Assembly: GCA_964392775.1 (NCBI GenBank)
Contig: CAYMRD010000007.1
Location: forward strand, 81,754-145,753
Direction: 5' to 3'
DNA from: UKL13-3 sp964392775
Lineage (GTDB): Bacteria > Bacteroidota > Bacteroidia > UKL13-3
Length of the DNA stretch: 64,000 nt
Part shown: in pieces, positions 25,306 to 34,424 of the stretch
Layout: every line of letters begins with the position of its first letter
Numbering within the stretch: the first letter of the stretch is position 1
Notes under the pieces: model-generated
The model's database searches: none
Told to the model about the DNA's origin: nothing
The model's input: the letters and a program-made list of their open reading frames with translations, nothing else
Program-made: the position numbers and the translations under genes

Positions 25306-27363
25306 ATGTCAGATATCAATTCTCAAGACTTGAAACCGGGAGATCCTAACCGTCCTCAAAAACCTAAGATGCCACAAGTTCCAAAATTCAACTTTTACTG
25401 GATTTACGGAATCATTGCTGTTATCTTCCTTGCTCTTCAGTTTATGCCTCATGATGTATCGCTTAAAACCACCTGGTACAAGGTGCAAAACGATATGATT
25501 ATGACCAATGAGGTTGAGAAAATTGTGGTGGTGAATAAGGAGCGTGCTGAAATTTACCTTAAAAAAGAGGCGTTGACACAGGACAAATACAAGGAACTGC
25601 GCGACCGTGGTTTTTTTGGTGATGATATTGGTCCGCACTATTTCTTCGAAATTGGTGACGTTAACCAGTTCTCAACCGACCTTAATAATGCCCGTGCCGA
25701 GTATGAAAAAACGCATCCGGGGCAGCCTGTTCAGATTCCGGTTGAATACATTACCCAACGAAACTATTTGGGTGATATCATCGGCTGGATTTTGCCTATA
25801 GCCTTGCTTATTGGTTTCTGGATGTTTGTGATGCGCAGAATGGGTGGTGGTGCCGGAGGAGGAGGACAATTGTTCAATATCGGTAAATCGAAAGCCCAAC
25901 TGTTTGATAAAGACACGCTGGTAAAGGTTACTTTTAAAGATGTTGCGGGATTGGATGAAGCCAAGGTGGAAATCATGGAAATTGTGGATTTTCTGAAGAA
26001 CCCTAAAAAATACACTAATCTGGGCGGTAAAATTCCGAAAGGTGCTTTGCTGGTTGGCCCTCCGGGTACCGGAAAAACTTTGCTGGCAAAAGCCGTTGCA
26101 GGTGAGGCCGGTGTTCCGTTTTTCTCATTATCAGGTTCTGATTTTGTGGAGATGTTTGTAGGCGTTGGAGCCAGCCGTGTACGTGATCTGTTCCGTCAGG
26201 CCAAAGAAAAAGCACCGTGTATTATTTTCATTGATGAGATTGATGCCGTAGGTCGTGCACGTGGTCGTAATGCTGTTCAGGGCGGAAACGATGAACGCGA
26301 AAATACTTTGAACCAATTATTGACCGAGATGGATGGTTTTGCCACCGATATCGGGGTAATCATTTTGGCCGCTACTAACCGTCCTGATATTTTGGATGCA
26401 GCTTTGTTGCGTCCGGGTCGTTTCGACCGTCAGATTTCGATTGACAAGCCTGACTTAAACGGACGTGAAGAAATCTTCAGGGTTCACTTGAAACCATTGA
26501 AGCTAAGTGCCGATGTTGATCCTGCTAAATTAGCTACGCAAACAGCCGGATTTGCCGGAGCCGATATTGCCAATGTATGTAATGAAGCAGCTTTGATTGC
26601 AGCACGCAGAAACAAGCCGGCTATCGAGATGCAGGATTTTCATGATGCTGTTGACCGTATCATTGGTGGATTGGAAAAGAAAAATAAAATCATCAGTGCT
26701 GATGAAAAACAAATCATCGCTTACCACGAGTCAGGTCATGCCATTATGGGCTGGTTCCTCGAAGGATTGGATCCATTGGTAAAAGTATCAATTGTACCGC
26801 GTGGTGTAGCCGCTTTGGGTTATGCGCAATATTTACCTAAAGACCAGTATTTATACACCACCGAACAAATGAAAAACATGATGATGATGACGCTGGGCGG
26901 ACGTGTGGCCGAAGACATCGTGTTCGGGCGCATCAGCACCGGAGCTCAAAACGATTTGGAGCGTATTACCAAAATGGCTTATGCCATGGTGAGTATTTAT
27001 GGTATGAATGCCAAAGTGGGTAATGTATCGTTTTACGATCCTAACAATGAGTATGGATTTACCAAGCCATACAGCGATAAAACCGCTGAGATGATTGATA
27101 TTGAAGTGCGCAATATGATTGATGAATGTTATATAGCTACTAAAAAACTGCTCTCCGAAAAACGCGATATGCTCGAAAAATTATCACACTTATTGCTCGA
27201 AAAGGAAATTTTATTCCCGCATGATCTGGAAGAAATTTTAGGTCCGCGACCTTTTGCTGAACTGAAAGAAGAAGAAAAGAAACCAACAGTATTGAATGGT
27301 GTTGTACATGAAGAAACAACCGGTATTGTAACAACGCCAGCTGCTGATGAGCAGGCAGATTAG
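25306..27363 (+). CDS. ftsH: ATP-dependent zinc metalloprotease FtsH
   Basis: A 685-residue membrane protease. Two membrane helices flank a periplasmic domain (residues about 29-46 and 157-176). The AAA+ module has Walker A GPPGTGKT (250-257), Walker B IIFIDEID (305-312) and the second region of homology ending LRPGRFDRQ. The zinc site HESGH is at about 475-479. It degrades unfolded or regulatory membrane and cytoplasmic proteins. The C-terminal acidic tail is usual for the phylum. A perfect palindromic terminator follows. Confidence 0.98.
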   Translation: MSDINSQDLKPGDPNRPQKPKMPQVPKFNFYWIYGIIAVIFLALQFMPHDVSLKTTWYKVQNDMIMTNEVEKIVVVNKERAEIYLKKEALTQDKYKELRDRGFFGDDIGPHYFFEIGDVNQFSTDLNNARAEYEKTHPGQPVQIPVEYITQRNYLGDIIGWILPIALLIGFWMFVMRRMGGGAGGGGQLFNIGKSKAQLFDKDTLVKVTFKDVAGLDEAKVEIMEIVDFLKNPKKYTNLGGKIPKGALLVGPPGTGKTLLAKAVAGEAGVPFFSLSGSDFVEMFVGVGASRVRDLFRQAKEKAPCIIFIDEIDAVGRARGRNAVQGGNDERENTLNQLLTEMDGFATDIGVIILAATNRPDILDAALLRPGRFDRQISIDKPDLNGREEIFRVHLKPLKLSADVDPAKLATQTAGFAGADIANVCNEAALIAARRNKPAIEMQDFHDAVDRIIGGLEKKNKIISADEKQIIAYHESGHAIMGWFLEGLDPLVKVSIVPRGVAALGYAQYLPKDQYLYTTEQMKNMMMMTLGGRVAEDIVFGRISTGAQNDLERITKMAYAMVSIYGMNAKVGNVSFYDPNNEYGFTKPYSDKTAEMIDIEVRNMIDECYIATKKLLSEKRDMLEKLSHLLLEKEILFPHDLEEILGPRPFAELKEEEKKPTVLNGVVHEETTGIVTTPAADEQAD

Positions 27364-27380
27364 TATATACTGATTAATAT

Positions 27381-27420
27381 AAAAATGGGCTGTTTCAACT
27401 AGTTGAAACAGCCCATTTTT
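27381..27420. terminator. Bidirectional terminator between ftsH and menB
   Basis: A perfect 40-bp palindrome (20 + 20, centred at ACT|AGT) with runs of A and T at the ends, placed between the convergent ftsH stop at 27363 and menB stop at 27446. It can act on both strands. Confidence 0.92.
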
Positions 27421-27445
27421 ATTGTTACACTTCCATAAGTGAAAG

Positions 27446-28270
27446 CTATGGAAACTTAGGGAACTTCTTAAAATCAGGCTTACGTTTTTCGAGGAATGAG
27501 TTTTTGCCTTCTTTGGCTTCTTCGCTCATGTAGTACAACAGAGTAGAGTTTCCGGCCAGCTCCTGAATACCCGCTTGACCATCCAGCTCTGCGTTAAATG
27601 CGCTTTTGAGCATTCGCAAGGCAATCGGACTTTTCTCCATTATTTTGCGGCACCAGTCAATGGTCGCATCTTCCAATGCTTCCAATGGAACCACTTTGTT
27701 TACCAAGCCCATATCCAATGCTTCTTGTGCATTGTATTGGTCGCACAGGTACCAAATTTCGCGTGCTTTCTTTTGTCCAACGATACGAGCCAGATATCCC
27801 GCTCCAAAGCCGCCATCAAAACTACCAACCTTTGGTCCGGTTTGACCAAATTTTGCATTTTCGGCAGCAATAGATAAGTCACAAATCACATGCAATACAT
27901 GTCCGCCACCAATGGCCCAACCTGCCACCATAGCGATAACCGGCTTTGGTATTCTGCGAATCTGCATTTGCAGGTCCAGCACATTTAAGCGGGGAACACC
28001 ATCTTTACCCACATATCCTCCATGTCCGCGTACACTTTGATCGCCACCACTGCAAAAGGCTTCTCCGCCTTCACCGGTTAAAATCACGCAGTATACATTT
28101 TCATCCTGACGGGCAAGTTCCATGGCTTCACTCATTTCCTTAACAGTAAGCGGAGTAAAAGCGTTGTGTTTTTCCGGTCGGTTGATGCTTATTTTGGCTA
28201 TACCTTCGAAAAACGAATATTTAATTTCTTCGTATTCCTTAAGGGTTTCCCATGCGTATTTTGATTCCAT
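27446..28270 (-). CDS. menB: 1,4-Dihydroxy-2-naphthoyl-CoA synthase
   Basis: A 274-residue crotonase-fold enzyme. Typical segments are RPEKHNAFTPLTVKEM, AFCSGGDQSVRG (oxyanion and active-site loop), GGGHVLHVICDLSIAAE and GQTGPKVGSFDGGFGAGYLARIVG. It cyclises o-succinylbenzoyl-CoA to 1,4-dihydroxy-2-naphthoyl-CoA in menaquinone synthesis. It lies 8 bp after menD on the same strand, so the two form an operon; other men genes are not in this window. Confidence 0.97.
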   Translation of the reverse strand: MESKYAWETLKEYEEIKYSFFEGIAKISINRPEKHNAFTPLTVKEMSEAMELARQDENVYCVILTGEGGEAFCSGGDQSVRGHGGYVGKDGVPRLNVLDLQMQIRRIPKPVIAMVAGWAIGGGHVLHVICDLSIAAENAKFGQTGPKVGSFDGGFGAGYLARIVGQKKAREIWYLCDQYNAQEALDMGLVNKVVPLEALEDATIDWCRKIMEKSPIALRMLKSAFNAELDGQAGIQELAGNSTLLYYMSEEAKEGKNSFLEKRKPDFKKFPKFP

Positions 28271-28278
28271 ATTCTAAG

Positions 28279-29946
28279 TTAGATTGACAATTGTTTAAAC
28301 GTTTCAAAGTCGCGTGCGTTTTGCTCCGCATCAAACTTTAATTCGAGCATTGCAGCTTTTTTGCTGTTTGCAAAAAAACGAAGTGTTTGCTTCCAGCTTT
28401 TTAACGAGTCGCAAAAGTAATATTCCAACCCTTTTTGCAAAGCAATTTGTTGAAGCGAATGTGAATGTGGAGTGGTAAAGTAAGGTTGTTGTGCGGCATG
28501 TTTGGAAGGACCGTCAATCAACCTGAAAATACCACCTCCGTTATTGTTCCAAACTACCATTTTCAGGTTGTGCGGTACTGTATTCCACAAAGCGTTGATG
28601 TCATATAAAAAAGCCACATCACCACTCAGCAAATAGGTAGGCCTGTTGTTTGCCAAAGCAGCACCAACAGCAGTTGAAGTGCATCCGTCAATGCCACTGG
28701 TACCGCGGTTGCCGTTCATCACCCAGCTTGGGTTTATATTGCCAGGGTAACTCAGGTAGCGAATAATCGAACTATTGCCAACCTGCACGTTGGCGGCATC
28801 CGGAATATGCTTGAGCACCTGACGCATGGCCGAAAGTTCATTCCAGCGTTCGGTTTTCAGGTAGTCTTCGGCTGCTTTCCATATAACAGTATTGGCGGCC
28901 TGCCAAAGCAAGGCATAGTCAGAGTTGGAAGTTGGTTTGCTTAATGCACAACCAAACAACCAGAGAGCCGGATTGCCTTCAATTCGGTGTGTAACATTGT
29001 TGTAAGTGTTCACCTGCTCACCCGTAAGGTCAAACCGAATATGGGTAGTTGGTTTGATTTGTTGCAGCCACAATTTAAGTGATTTAGAAAGAACCGGCCC
29101 GCCCAATGAAACAATACAATCGGGCTCTAAGGCTTTGCACAAGGCAGCATCTGCTCTTAGCAAAAGGTAATCAAACTGTGCAGCCGTATTAAACTGATAC
29201 TGGTTGGAGAGCACATCGCACACAATGGTTACATCGGGGTGCTTAGACAATTCAAGTAATACTGCTGTCAACGAGCCATCCGGAGGGAGTTGTCCAACCA
29301 ATACCATCTTGCGATATGATTGGCTCCAGAGGCGGGTAATCTTTTCTGAGTCTGCTTTAGAAATGGAAGGTTGTGTGTATTCAACAGGGGCAATATCCGG
29401 TTGCTCACGCTTACGCGAAACGCTTGCCGGATATAGCGGTTCGCGCAAAGGAATATTCACGTGTACCGGACCTTTCACCGGACCCATGGACTGTTGAATA
29501 GCTTTCCGTATAACTTTAGCCGTTTCAGCAAAATCTTCTTTGCCATGCAGATAGCAGGGAAGTTCAAAGGCAGCCCGAACATGTTTTCCAAATACATTTT
29601 GCTGCATAATCATCTGTCCATCTTGCTGGTTAAGCAATTCGGGCGGCCTGTCGGCTGTGAGAACCAGCAACGGAATTTTTTGGTAATAAGCTTCGGCAAT
29701 GGCCGGAAAAAAATTGAGTACCGCAGTACCCGAAGTACAGATAAGTGCTACGGGCTTCCCCGTTTGTTGAGCTATACCCAGCGCCTGATACCCGGCACTG
29801 CGTTCATCCACTACGCTGTGACACCGAATACCCGATTGCGTAAAAGCAAATACAAGCGGTGCCGAACGTGAACCCGGACAAATAACCGCGTGTGCAATAC
29901 CTGAGATTTCACACAGGTTAGATATGGTATAAACGTGTTGTTGCAT
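28279..29946 (-). CDS. menD: 2-Succinyl-5-enolpyruvyl-6-hydroxy-3-cyclohexene-1-carboxylate synthase
   Basis: A 555-residue thiamine-diphosphate enzyme. CPGSRSAPLVFA (residues 24-30 and on), HSVVDERSAGYQALGIAQ (the catalytic Glu region) and GNRGTSGIDGCTSTAVGAA with NNNGGGIFRLI (cofactor site) mark MenD. It adds 2-oxoglutarate-derived succinic semialdehyde to isochorismate, the first committed step of menaquinone synthesis. It is the first gene of the menD-menB pair, with no menF next to it. A one-mismatch -7 element (CATATTTG) lies just upstream. Confidence 0.96.
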   Translation of the reverse strand: MQQHVYTISNLCEISGIAHAVICPGSRSAPLVFAFTQSGIRCHSVVDERSAGYQALGIAQQTGKPVALICTSGTAVLNFFPAIAEAYYQKIPLLVLTADRPPELLNQQDGQMIMQQNVFGKHVRAAFELPCYLHGKEDFAETAKVIRKAIQQSMGPVKGPVHVNIPLREPLYPASVSRKREQPDIAPVEYTQPSISKADSEKITRLWSQSYRKMVLVGQLPPDGSLTAVLLELSKHPDVTIVCDVLSNQYQFNTAAQFDYLLLRADAALCKALEPDCIVSLGGPVLSKSLKLWLQQIKPTTHIRFDLTGEQVNTYNNVTHRIEGNPALWLFGCALSKPTSNSDYALLWQAANTVIWKAAEDYLKTERWNELSAMRQVLKHIPDAANVQVGNSSIIRYLSYPGNINPSWVMNGNRGTSGIDGCTSTAVGAALANNRPTYLLSGDVAFLYDINALWNTVPHNLKMVVWNNNGGGIFRLIDGPSKHAAQQPYFTTPHSHSLQQIALQKGLEYYFCDSLKSWKQTLRFFANSKKAAMLELKFDAEQNARDFETFKQLSI

Positions 29947-30057
29947 ATTACGGGAGGCAAATATGCATCATTTGATCCTTATTTACCGCGTGTAGCTTGT
30001 GGTGTACATGGAATGAAAATATGCGTAAAACTCTGTTTGAAAACCGAAGGTATTTTA

Positions 30058-30065
30058 TATTTTTG
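30058..30065 (+). promoter_or_regulatory. Promoter: TTTG-N18-TATTTTTG
   Basis: A perfect TAnnTTTG -7 element with TTTG at 30036-30039, 18 bp upstream, the best-spaced -33/-7 pair seen in the window. The -7 ends 38 nt before the ATG at 30104. Confidence 0.65.
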
Positions 30066-30103
30066 ACGGCTTGAAATTTGATATAAGCGAAAGATTTCTA
30101 AGG

Positions 30104-30787
30104 ATGAAAAGAACTATAAGCGTATTTACACTGCTATTGCTCACGTTAACGGGATTTGCCCAGCATCAGGATCCTACCTCTCCGGGGTTTGATTTCAACT
30201 ATCTGGACAGTACCGACACTGAACAAAGTGCTGATGAAGATGGGGAGGGTAAGGCTGAGGATACTCCTGCTAAGCCTTATGAGCGCATTGTATTGACAAT
30301 GGATACGCTGACCAATTTGATTACCTATTCGGGTGTGGTAGAGCAGGAAGAGAGCAGCTCAGACTCGCTTTATGCGCGCACCAAAACATTTGCAGCCAAA
30401 ACATTTGTGGGCGTGGGTAAAGAATCCAAGGCGATGTTTGATGTTGACAAGAAAGGGCAAAAATTAATTATCAATGGTGTATTACCGGCATACTCATACG
30501 GAAATAAGTATTCAAAAAAACTGATTGGTACGTACCAGTTTAAAATGACGGTACTCATCAAAGAAGGACGTTATAAATACATTATAACCAATCTGGTGCA
30601 CGAGGGCATTAAACCCAATGTGGGAACCCCTTCCCGAAGCTATTTTGAATATTACTATACTACAACAACGAATATCAAAGGCACAGATCAAATCTTGCGT
30701 TATGCTGATAAAGACATCAACGAGCTGATAGAGAATTACAAGAAGGCTATGAAAGAGCCTGTTTTGGTTGATGAAGACGAGTGGTAG
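30104..30787 (+). CDS. Exported protein, DUF4468-like
   Basis: A 227-residue protein. The ATG at 30104 begins a good signal peptide (MKRTISVFTLLLLTLTGFA-Q), and the promoter at 30058-30065 supports it over an upstream TTG. An acidic Asp/Glu/Ser-rich linker (residues about 30-55) leads to a DUF4468-like TBP-fold domain: RTKTFAAKTFV, YQFKMTVLIKEGRYKYIITNLVHEG and a C-terminal helix DINELIENYKKAM. Function is unknown; location periplasmic or outer-membrane. Confidence 0.75.
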   Translation: MKRTISVFTLLLLTLTGFAQHQDPTSPGFDFNYLDSTDTEQSADEDGEGKAEDTPAKPYERIVLTMDTLTNLITYSGVVEQEESSSDSLYARTKTFAAKTFVGVGKESKAMFDVDKKGQKLIINGVLPAYSYGNKYSKKLIGTYQFKMTVLIKEGRYKYIITNLVHEGIKPNVGTPSRSYFEYYYTTTTNIKGTDQILRYADKDINELIENYKKAMKEPVLVDEDEW

Positions 30788-30804
30788 TGAAAACTAACTT
30801 ATCG

Positions 30805-31548
30805 TTATTGTAAGAAGTAGAAATCGCCACGGCTGTACTGCACAGCTTCCTCAACGGGTAAGTAAACCAGTTTATCATTTTCTAGCTTATAGGGTTGATA
30901 GCCTAATGGCTTCAGTAATTCGATAATTGTTTTGCGGTGTTCCTCTGAACCCAGTTCAATTTGAATACCTGGCTTGAACCGGGATAAAATGTTTGTGAAA
31001 TACGGCATCAAAATCACCTCATATCCTTCTACATCACATTTTATAAAATCCAATCGTGTAAGTGAGGAGAACAGTTCATCAGGTGTGCACATTTCTACTG
31101 AGTAAGTGTGTTGGGCTGATGTGTCTTCTCCGGGTTCCACTACATGCGTTAACCCATGGCGAAATACACCATCAATAATGGGTGTGCCCATAGTAATTGA
31201 ACCCTTTTCGCCACCCAGCGCCACAGGATGCAAGGTTACATTGTGGCAGTTAAACCTGCGCATGTTGGTTGTAAAAATATCCTGAAACAGTTTCACGGGT
31301 TCAACAGCATGCACGTGTCCTTCGCTTCCGCAAACACGTGATAACATTGTGCTGTAGTAACCAACATTGGCGCCAATATCAACGCATATAAACCCGGGTT
31401 TTACAATGGTTTTCAAATAAAACAGTTCGGGATATTTGCCTCGCATCATGCCGGCCTTAATCATGCGGATGTATATCTGGCTAACCAGACTCAGGTAGCG
31501 CTCAGTACCCAGAGTTTTGAGCAACAATGCCCGTATTTTTTTCTCCAT
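30805..31548 (-). CDS. FkbM-family methyltransferase
   Basis: A 247-residue protein with the FkbM fold: GFICVDIGANVGYYSTMLSRV (SAM site), HVHAVEPVKLFQDIF (post-I acidic), RLDFIKCDVEGYEVILMPYF (the family's DVEG(Y/A)E signature) and PGIQIELG. It methylates an oxygen, probably on a sugar or lipid. Its start codon overlaps the stop of the DUF4834 gene (TAATG), so the two are co-translated or at least co-transcribed. The gene is convergent with the DUF4468-like gene, 17 bp away. Confidence 0.9.
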   Translation of the reverse strand: MEKKIRALLLKTLGTERYLSLVSQIYIRMIKAGMMRGKYPELFYLKTIVKPGFICVDIGANVGYYSTMLSRVCGSEGHVHAVEPVKLFQDIFTTNMRRFNCHNVTLHPVALGGEKGSITMGTPIIDGVFRHGLTHVVEPGEDTSAQHTYSVEMCTPDELFSSLTRLDFIKCDVEGYEVILMPYFTNILSRFKPGIQIELGSEEHRKTIIELLKPLGYQPYKLENDKLVYLPVEEAVQYSRGDFYFLQ

Positions 31549-31787
31549 TATTTTACTTCTTCGTAATCAACGTATTCACCAATCTTTCCTGTTTCTGATT
31601 TACTCTTTTCCACTACCTTGGGATTTACTGTAACGGTTCCTTCCGGTTTTTTGTCAGGCTGCTTGTAGTGGTGGTGATGGGTGTCAAAGCGGTATACCTT
31701 TGTTTTAAAGGTGGTTCCGGTTATTCGCCCGGCAATCAGTCGATACAATACATAAAACACAAACAGATAAAAGAAAAACTTTAACAT
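31548..31787 (-). CDS. DUF4834 family small membrane protein
   Basis: A 79-residue protein with one N-terminal hydrophobic helix (MLKFFFYLFVFYVLYRLIAG), a His-rich stretch DTHHHHYKQPDKK, and the conserved acidic end IGEYVDYEEVK. This architecture matches DUF4834, a Bacteroidota-specific family of unknown function. It overlaps the FkbM methyltransferase start by one base. It may be membrane-attached with a cytoplasmic tail. Confidence 0.8.
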   Translation of the reverse strand: MLKFFFYLFVFYVLYRLIAGRITGTTFKTKVYRFDTHHHHYKQPDKKPEGTVTVNPKVVEKSKSETGKIGEYVDYEEVK

Positions 31788-31882
31788 GGCTCAAAGTAGG
31801 TAATAGGGAGGCAAAATTACATTTTTTCTGCATTTGATGCAGCCTGATTCAAAACAGAATCATCTTTAACCTTTATATACCC

Positions 31883-31890
31883 TACTTTTG
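31883..31890 (+). promoter_or_regulatory. -7 promoter element TACTTTTG
   Basis: A perfect TAnnTTTG ending 5 nt before the ATG at 31896 and 11 nt before an in-frame ATG at 31902. The transcript would be almost leaderless from either start. Confidence 0.5.
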
Positions 31891-31895
31891 CCGGA

Positions 31896-32270
31896 ATGGA
31901 AATGCAAGACCCCGAATTGTTTGATATGGATGAGGCCACGCGGATGAAGTGGTATAAGATAGTGTTTGCAATCAAAAAAGACTTTGGCAAAAAGCCCGAT
32001 TTAAACGGACTATTATATCTTATAGGGATGCGTGAAATTGGCGCTGTGCGCGAATTTTCGAAAGATGAAAAGATGGATATGATGCATGTGGCAACCTGCG
32101 CGTTGATGAGTTTGGAAGGAATTTATGAGCTCGAAAAAACAGATGAAGACGGATGGCCGCATTATGTGCAGAAAAAACAGTTGCCGTATGGGGAACTGCA
32201 TCAACAAGAAAGCTTTTTGCGCAAGCTGATTGTAAAATACTTTGAACAAAACGAATTGCTGGAAGATTGA
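31896..32270 (+). CDS. Conserved Bacteroidota protein of unknown function
   Basis: A 124-residue, mostly helical, acidic protein without signal peptide. Segments that look conserved are MKWYKIVFAIKKDFGKKPDL, LLYLIGMREIGAVREFSKDEK and MHVATCALMSLEGIYEL, ending with a charged FLRKLIVKYF. I do not recognise a named domain. The start is 31896 or 31902, depending on the promoter at 31883-31890. The cyclophilin gene begins 1 bp after its stop, so the two are in one operon. Confidence 0.72.
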   Translation: MEMQDPELFDMDEATRMKWYKIVFAIKKDFGKKPDLNGLLYLIGMREIGAVREFSKDEKMDMMHVATCALMSLEGIYELEKTDEDGWPHYVQKKQLPYGELHQQESFLRKLIVKYFEQNELLED

Positions 32271-32271
32271 T

Positions 32272-33096
32272 ATGATAACAAAACGAACAATCCCATTTGT
32301 GTTTGCCGGGGTGCTTAGTATTTGGCTACTGGCGGGTTTTACCATCCCCGCACCGGTTGAGCAAAAGGTGGAAATTACAACCCGTTACGGAAAAATTATT
32401 GTAAAGCTCTACAATGAAACACCTCTTCACCGTGATAATTTTATTAAACTGGTGAAGGAAGGATTTTATGACAGCTTGTTGTTTCACCGGGTGATTCCGA
32501 AGTTTACCATTCAAAGTGGAGACCCGGATTCTAAACTTGCCCCGGCCGGGCTTCCGCTTGGTAAAGGATTTGTCAGGTATACTATCCCTGCGGAGTTTAA
32601 TTCAAAGTTATACAACAAACGCGGAGCGCTTGCAGCTTCGAGAGAAGAAAACGATCCAAAAGGGGAATCAAGCGGCTGCCAGTTTTACATTGTGGTGGGG
32701 CGTACCTATACGGTTGAAGAGATTAACATCATCATGAACCAAATCAACTACAACGCTAAAACAAAACTTTTCACTGATATCATGCAATCGGATTCAATGC
32801 GTACAAAACTGCATGAGTTTACATTGCGTGGAGATAAGCAGGCCATGCATAAGTACATGCAGGAATTGCAACCTAAAGTTGATAGTATGTACGCTCCGCT
32901 TGAGCTCAGGTATACACCTGAACAGGTAATTACATATATGCAGGTTGGTGGCGCTCCTGAGCTGGACAGGTCCTATACGGTGTTTGGCGAGGTTGTTTCA
33001 GGGATGAACGTGGTGGATTCAATTGCCGGGGTAAAGTGCGATAGCCTCAACCGCCCCGTGGTTGATTTACGCATCCGCATGCGATTGATCAAATAA
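32272..33096 (+). CDS. Divergent exported cyclophilin with an insertion
   Basis: A 274-residue protein. The ATG at 32272 starts a signal peptide or anchor (RTIPFVFAGVLSIWLLAGF). The cyclophilin active site is partly present: LLFHRVIPKFTIQSGDPDSK and SSGCQFYIVVGR. Between this and the closing YTVFGEVVSGMNVVDSIAG there is an additional segment of about 90 residues (YTVEEINIIM ... YTPEQVITYM), helical, which replaces the usual short loop containing the active-site Trp. Prolyl isomerase activity is likely but may be altered. It is co-transcribed with the gene before it and ends 5 bp from the convergent SET gene. Confidence 0.88.
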   Translation: MITKRTIPFVFAGVLSIWLLAGFTIPAPVEQKVEITTRYGKIIVKLYNETPLHRDNFIKLVKEGFYDSLLFHRVIPKFTIQSGDPDSKLAPAGLPLGKGFVRYTIPAEFNSKLYNKRGALAASREENDPKGESSGCQFYIVVGRTYTVEEINIIMNQINYNAKTKLFTDIMQSDSMRTKLHEFTLRGDKQAMHKYMQELQPKVDSMYAPLELRYTPEQVITYMQVGGAPELDRSYTVFGEVVSGMNVVDSIAGVKCDSLNRPVVDLRIRMRLIK

Positions 33097-33101
33097 GAGG
33101 C

Positions 33102-33497
33102 TTAGTCCTCCATCATCGCTTCCCAGTACTCTTTGCCGTACGATACCAATACTTCTTCGCCAGCTTTAATGGTGCGCTTAGCGGTAATGTATGGTTTGTT
33201 TTTGATAACAGCATACTCGGCATTGTTACGTAAACCTTGCACTCTGCCCGGCCCCGAAGCATCATTGGCGTAGCGGCCTAAAGCCCATAATGTATATTGG
33301 GCATCCACACAATTGCGGTCGGTTATATGAAAAAAATATGCGCCTTTACCTTCCATGGCATCATTGCGTCTTAAGCATTCTTTCCAGGTTACTTTTTCGC
33401 CTTCATACTCACAAACAATTTCTCCTTTAGTAATTTCGGTGTCGGTAAACAATCCTTTTCCTGCCTTCGGCAGCTTCGATTTTTTAACAAATAACAT
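33102..33497 (-). CDS. SET-domain protein
   Basis: A 131-residue protein, start at 33497 (MLFVKKSKLPKAGKGLFT); a longer frame would run into the promoter region of the divergent xth gene. Essentially the whole protein is a SET domain: GKGLFTDTEITKGEIVCEYEGE, then LGRYANDASGPGR in place of the canonical R-x-x-N-H motif, NNAEY and a closing AGEEVLVSYGKEYW. SET enzymes methylate lysines using SAM. Bacterial free-standing SET proteins have few known substrates. Confidence 0.82.
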   Translation of the reverse strand: MLFVKKSKLPKAGKGLFTDTEITKGEIVCEYEGEKVTWKECLRRNDAMEGKGAYFFHITDRNCVDAQYTLWALGRYANDASGPGRVQGLRNNAEYAVIKNKPYITAKRTIKAGEEVLVSYGKEYWEAMMED

Positions 33498-33575
33498 AAG
33501 TGGCGCGAAGATGCATTTTTTACCATTACCCGATTGTGATTTTTTGCTGTTTATTTGTCGATAACATTTATCATT

Positions 33576-34334
33576 ATGCAAATTGTATCATACAACGTAA
33601 ACGGAATTCGCTCGGCCGTAAGCAAAGGATTGCTCAACTGGATGGAAGAGCAAAGGGCAGACGTATACTGTTTTCAGGAAACCAAAGCCGATGTTTCGCA
33701 ACTCGACCTTAAACCATTTGAGTTGTTTGGTTACAAAAGCTATTGGTTCTCGGCTCAGAAAAAGGGATACAGTGGAGTGGCCATCTTTACCAAACATACT
33801 CCCGACAATGTGGTATATGGTTTTGGCAATGATACTTACGATGCCGAAGGCCGTTGGGTGCGTGTTGATTTTGGTGACTTATCCATTGCAAGTGTATACA
33901 TTCCTTCGGGCTCGAGTGGGGAAGAACGACAAGCATACAAAATGAAATGGCTTGATTTTTTTGACGATTATATTCAGCAGTTGCGCAAAGAAAGACCCAA
34001 GCTGGTGGTGTGTGGCGATTACAATATTTGTCACCAGCCCATTGATATCCACGATCCGGTGAGCAATAAAAACAGCTCGGGTTTTTTGCCCGAAGAACGG
34101 GAGTGGATGAGTCGGTTTATCGACACCGGATTTATTGATACTTTCAGAAGATATCATCCCGAACCTCATCAATACAGTTGGTGGACTTTTCGTGCCGGAG
34201 CACGCGAACGGAACAAAGGCTGGCGAATTGATTATTGCATGACCACACCCGATATCACAATAGAAGATGCCGGTATTTTGCAGCAGGTAAAACACAGCGA
34301 TCACTGTCCGGTTTGGGTAAACATCAAAACATAA
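33576..34334 (+). CDS. xth: Exodeoxyribonuclease III
   Basis: A 252-residue AP endonuclease-family enzyme. MQIVSYNVNGIRSAVSKG opens the protein (catalytic Asn), with CFQETKADVSQ (metal Glu), SVYIPSG, VVCGDYNICHQPIDI (catalytic Asp and Asn), GWRIDYCM and HSDHCPVWV (catalytic Asp-His). It cuts DNA at abasic sites and removes 3' blocks in base excision repair. The ATG at 33576 is used; a one-mismatch -7 element lies just upstream. It is divergent from the SET gene. Confidence 0.96.
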   Translation: MQIVSYNVNGIRSAVSKGLLNWMEEQRADVYCFQETKADVSQLDLKPFELFGYKSYWFSAQKKGYSGVAIFTKHTPDNVVYGFGNDTYDAEGRWVRVDFGDLSIASVYIPSGSSGEERQAYKMKWLDFFDDYIQQLRKERPKLVVCGDYNICHQPIDIHDPVSNKNSSGFLPEEREWMSRFIDTGFIDTFRRYHPEPHQYSWWTFRAGARERNKGWRIDYCMTTPDITIEDAGILQQVKHSDHCPVWVNIKT

Positions 34335-34424
34335 ACTATACTGCCTGTATAGTAATTAGTTATATTCGAACTAAACATAGTGGAACACTATTTGAATACT
34401 CGCAACACCATATAGAACAAAGCC

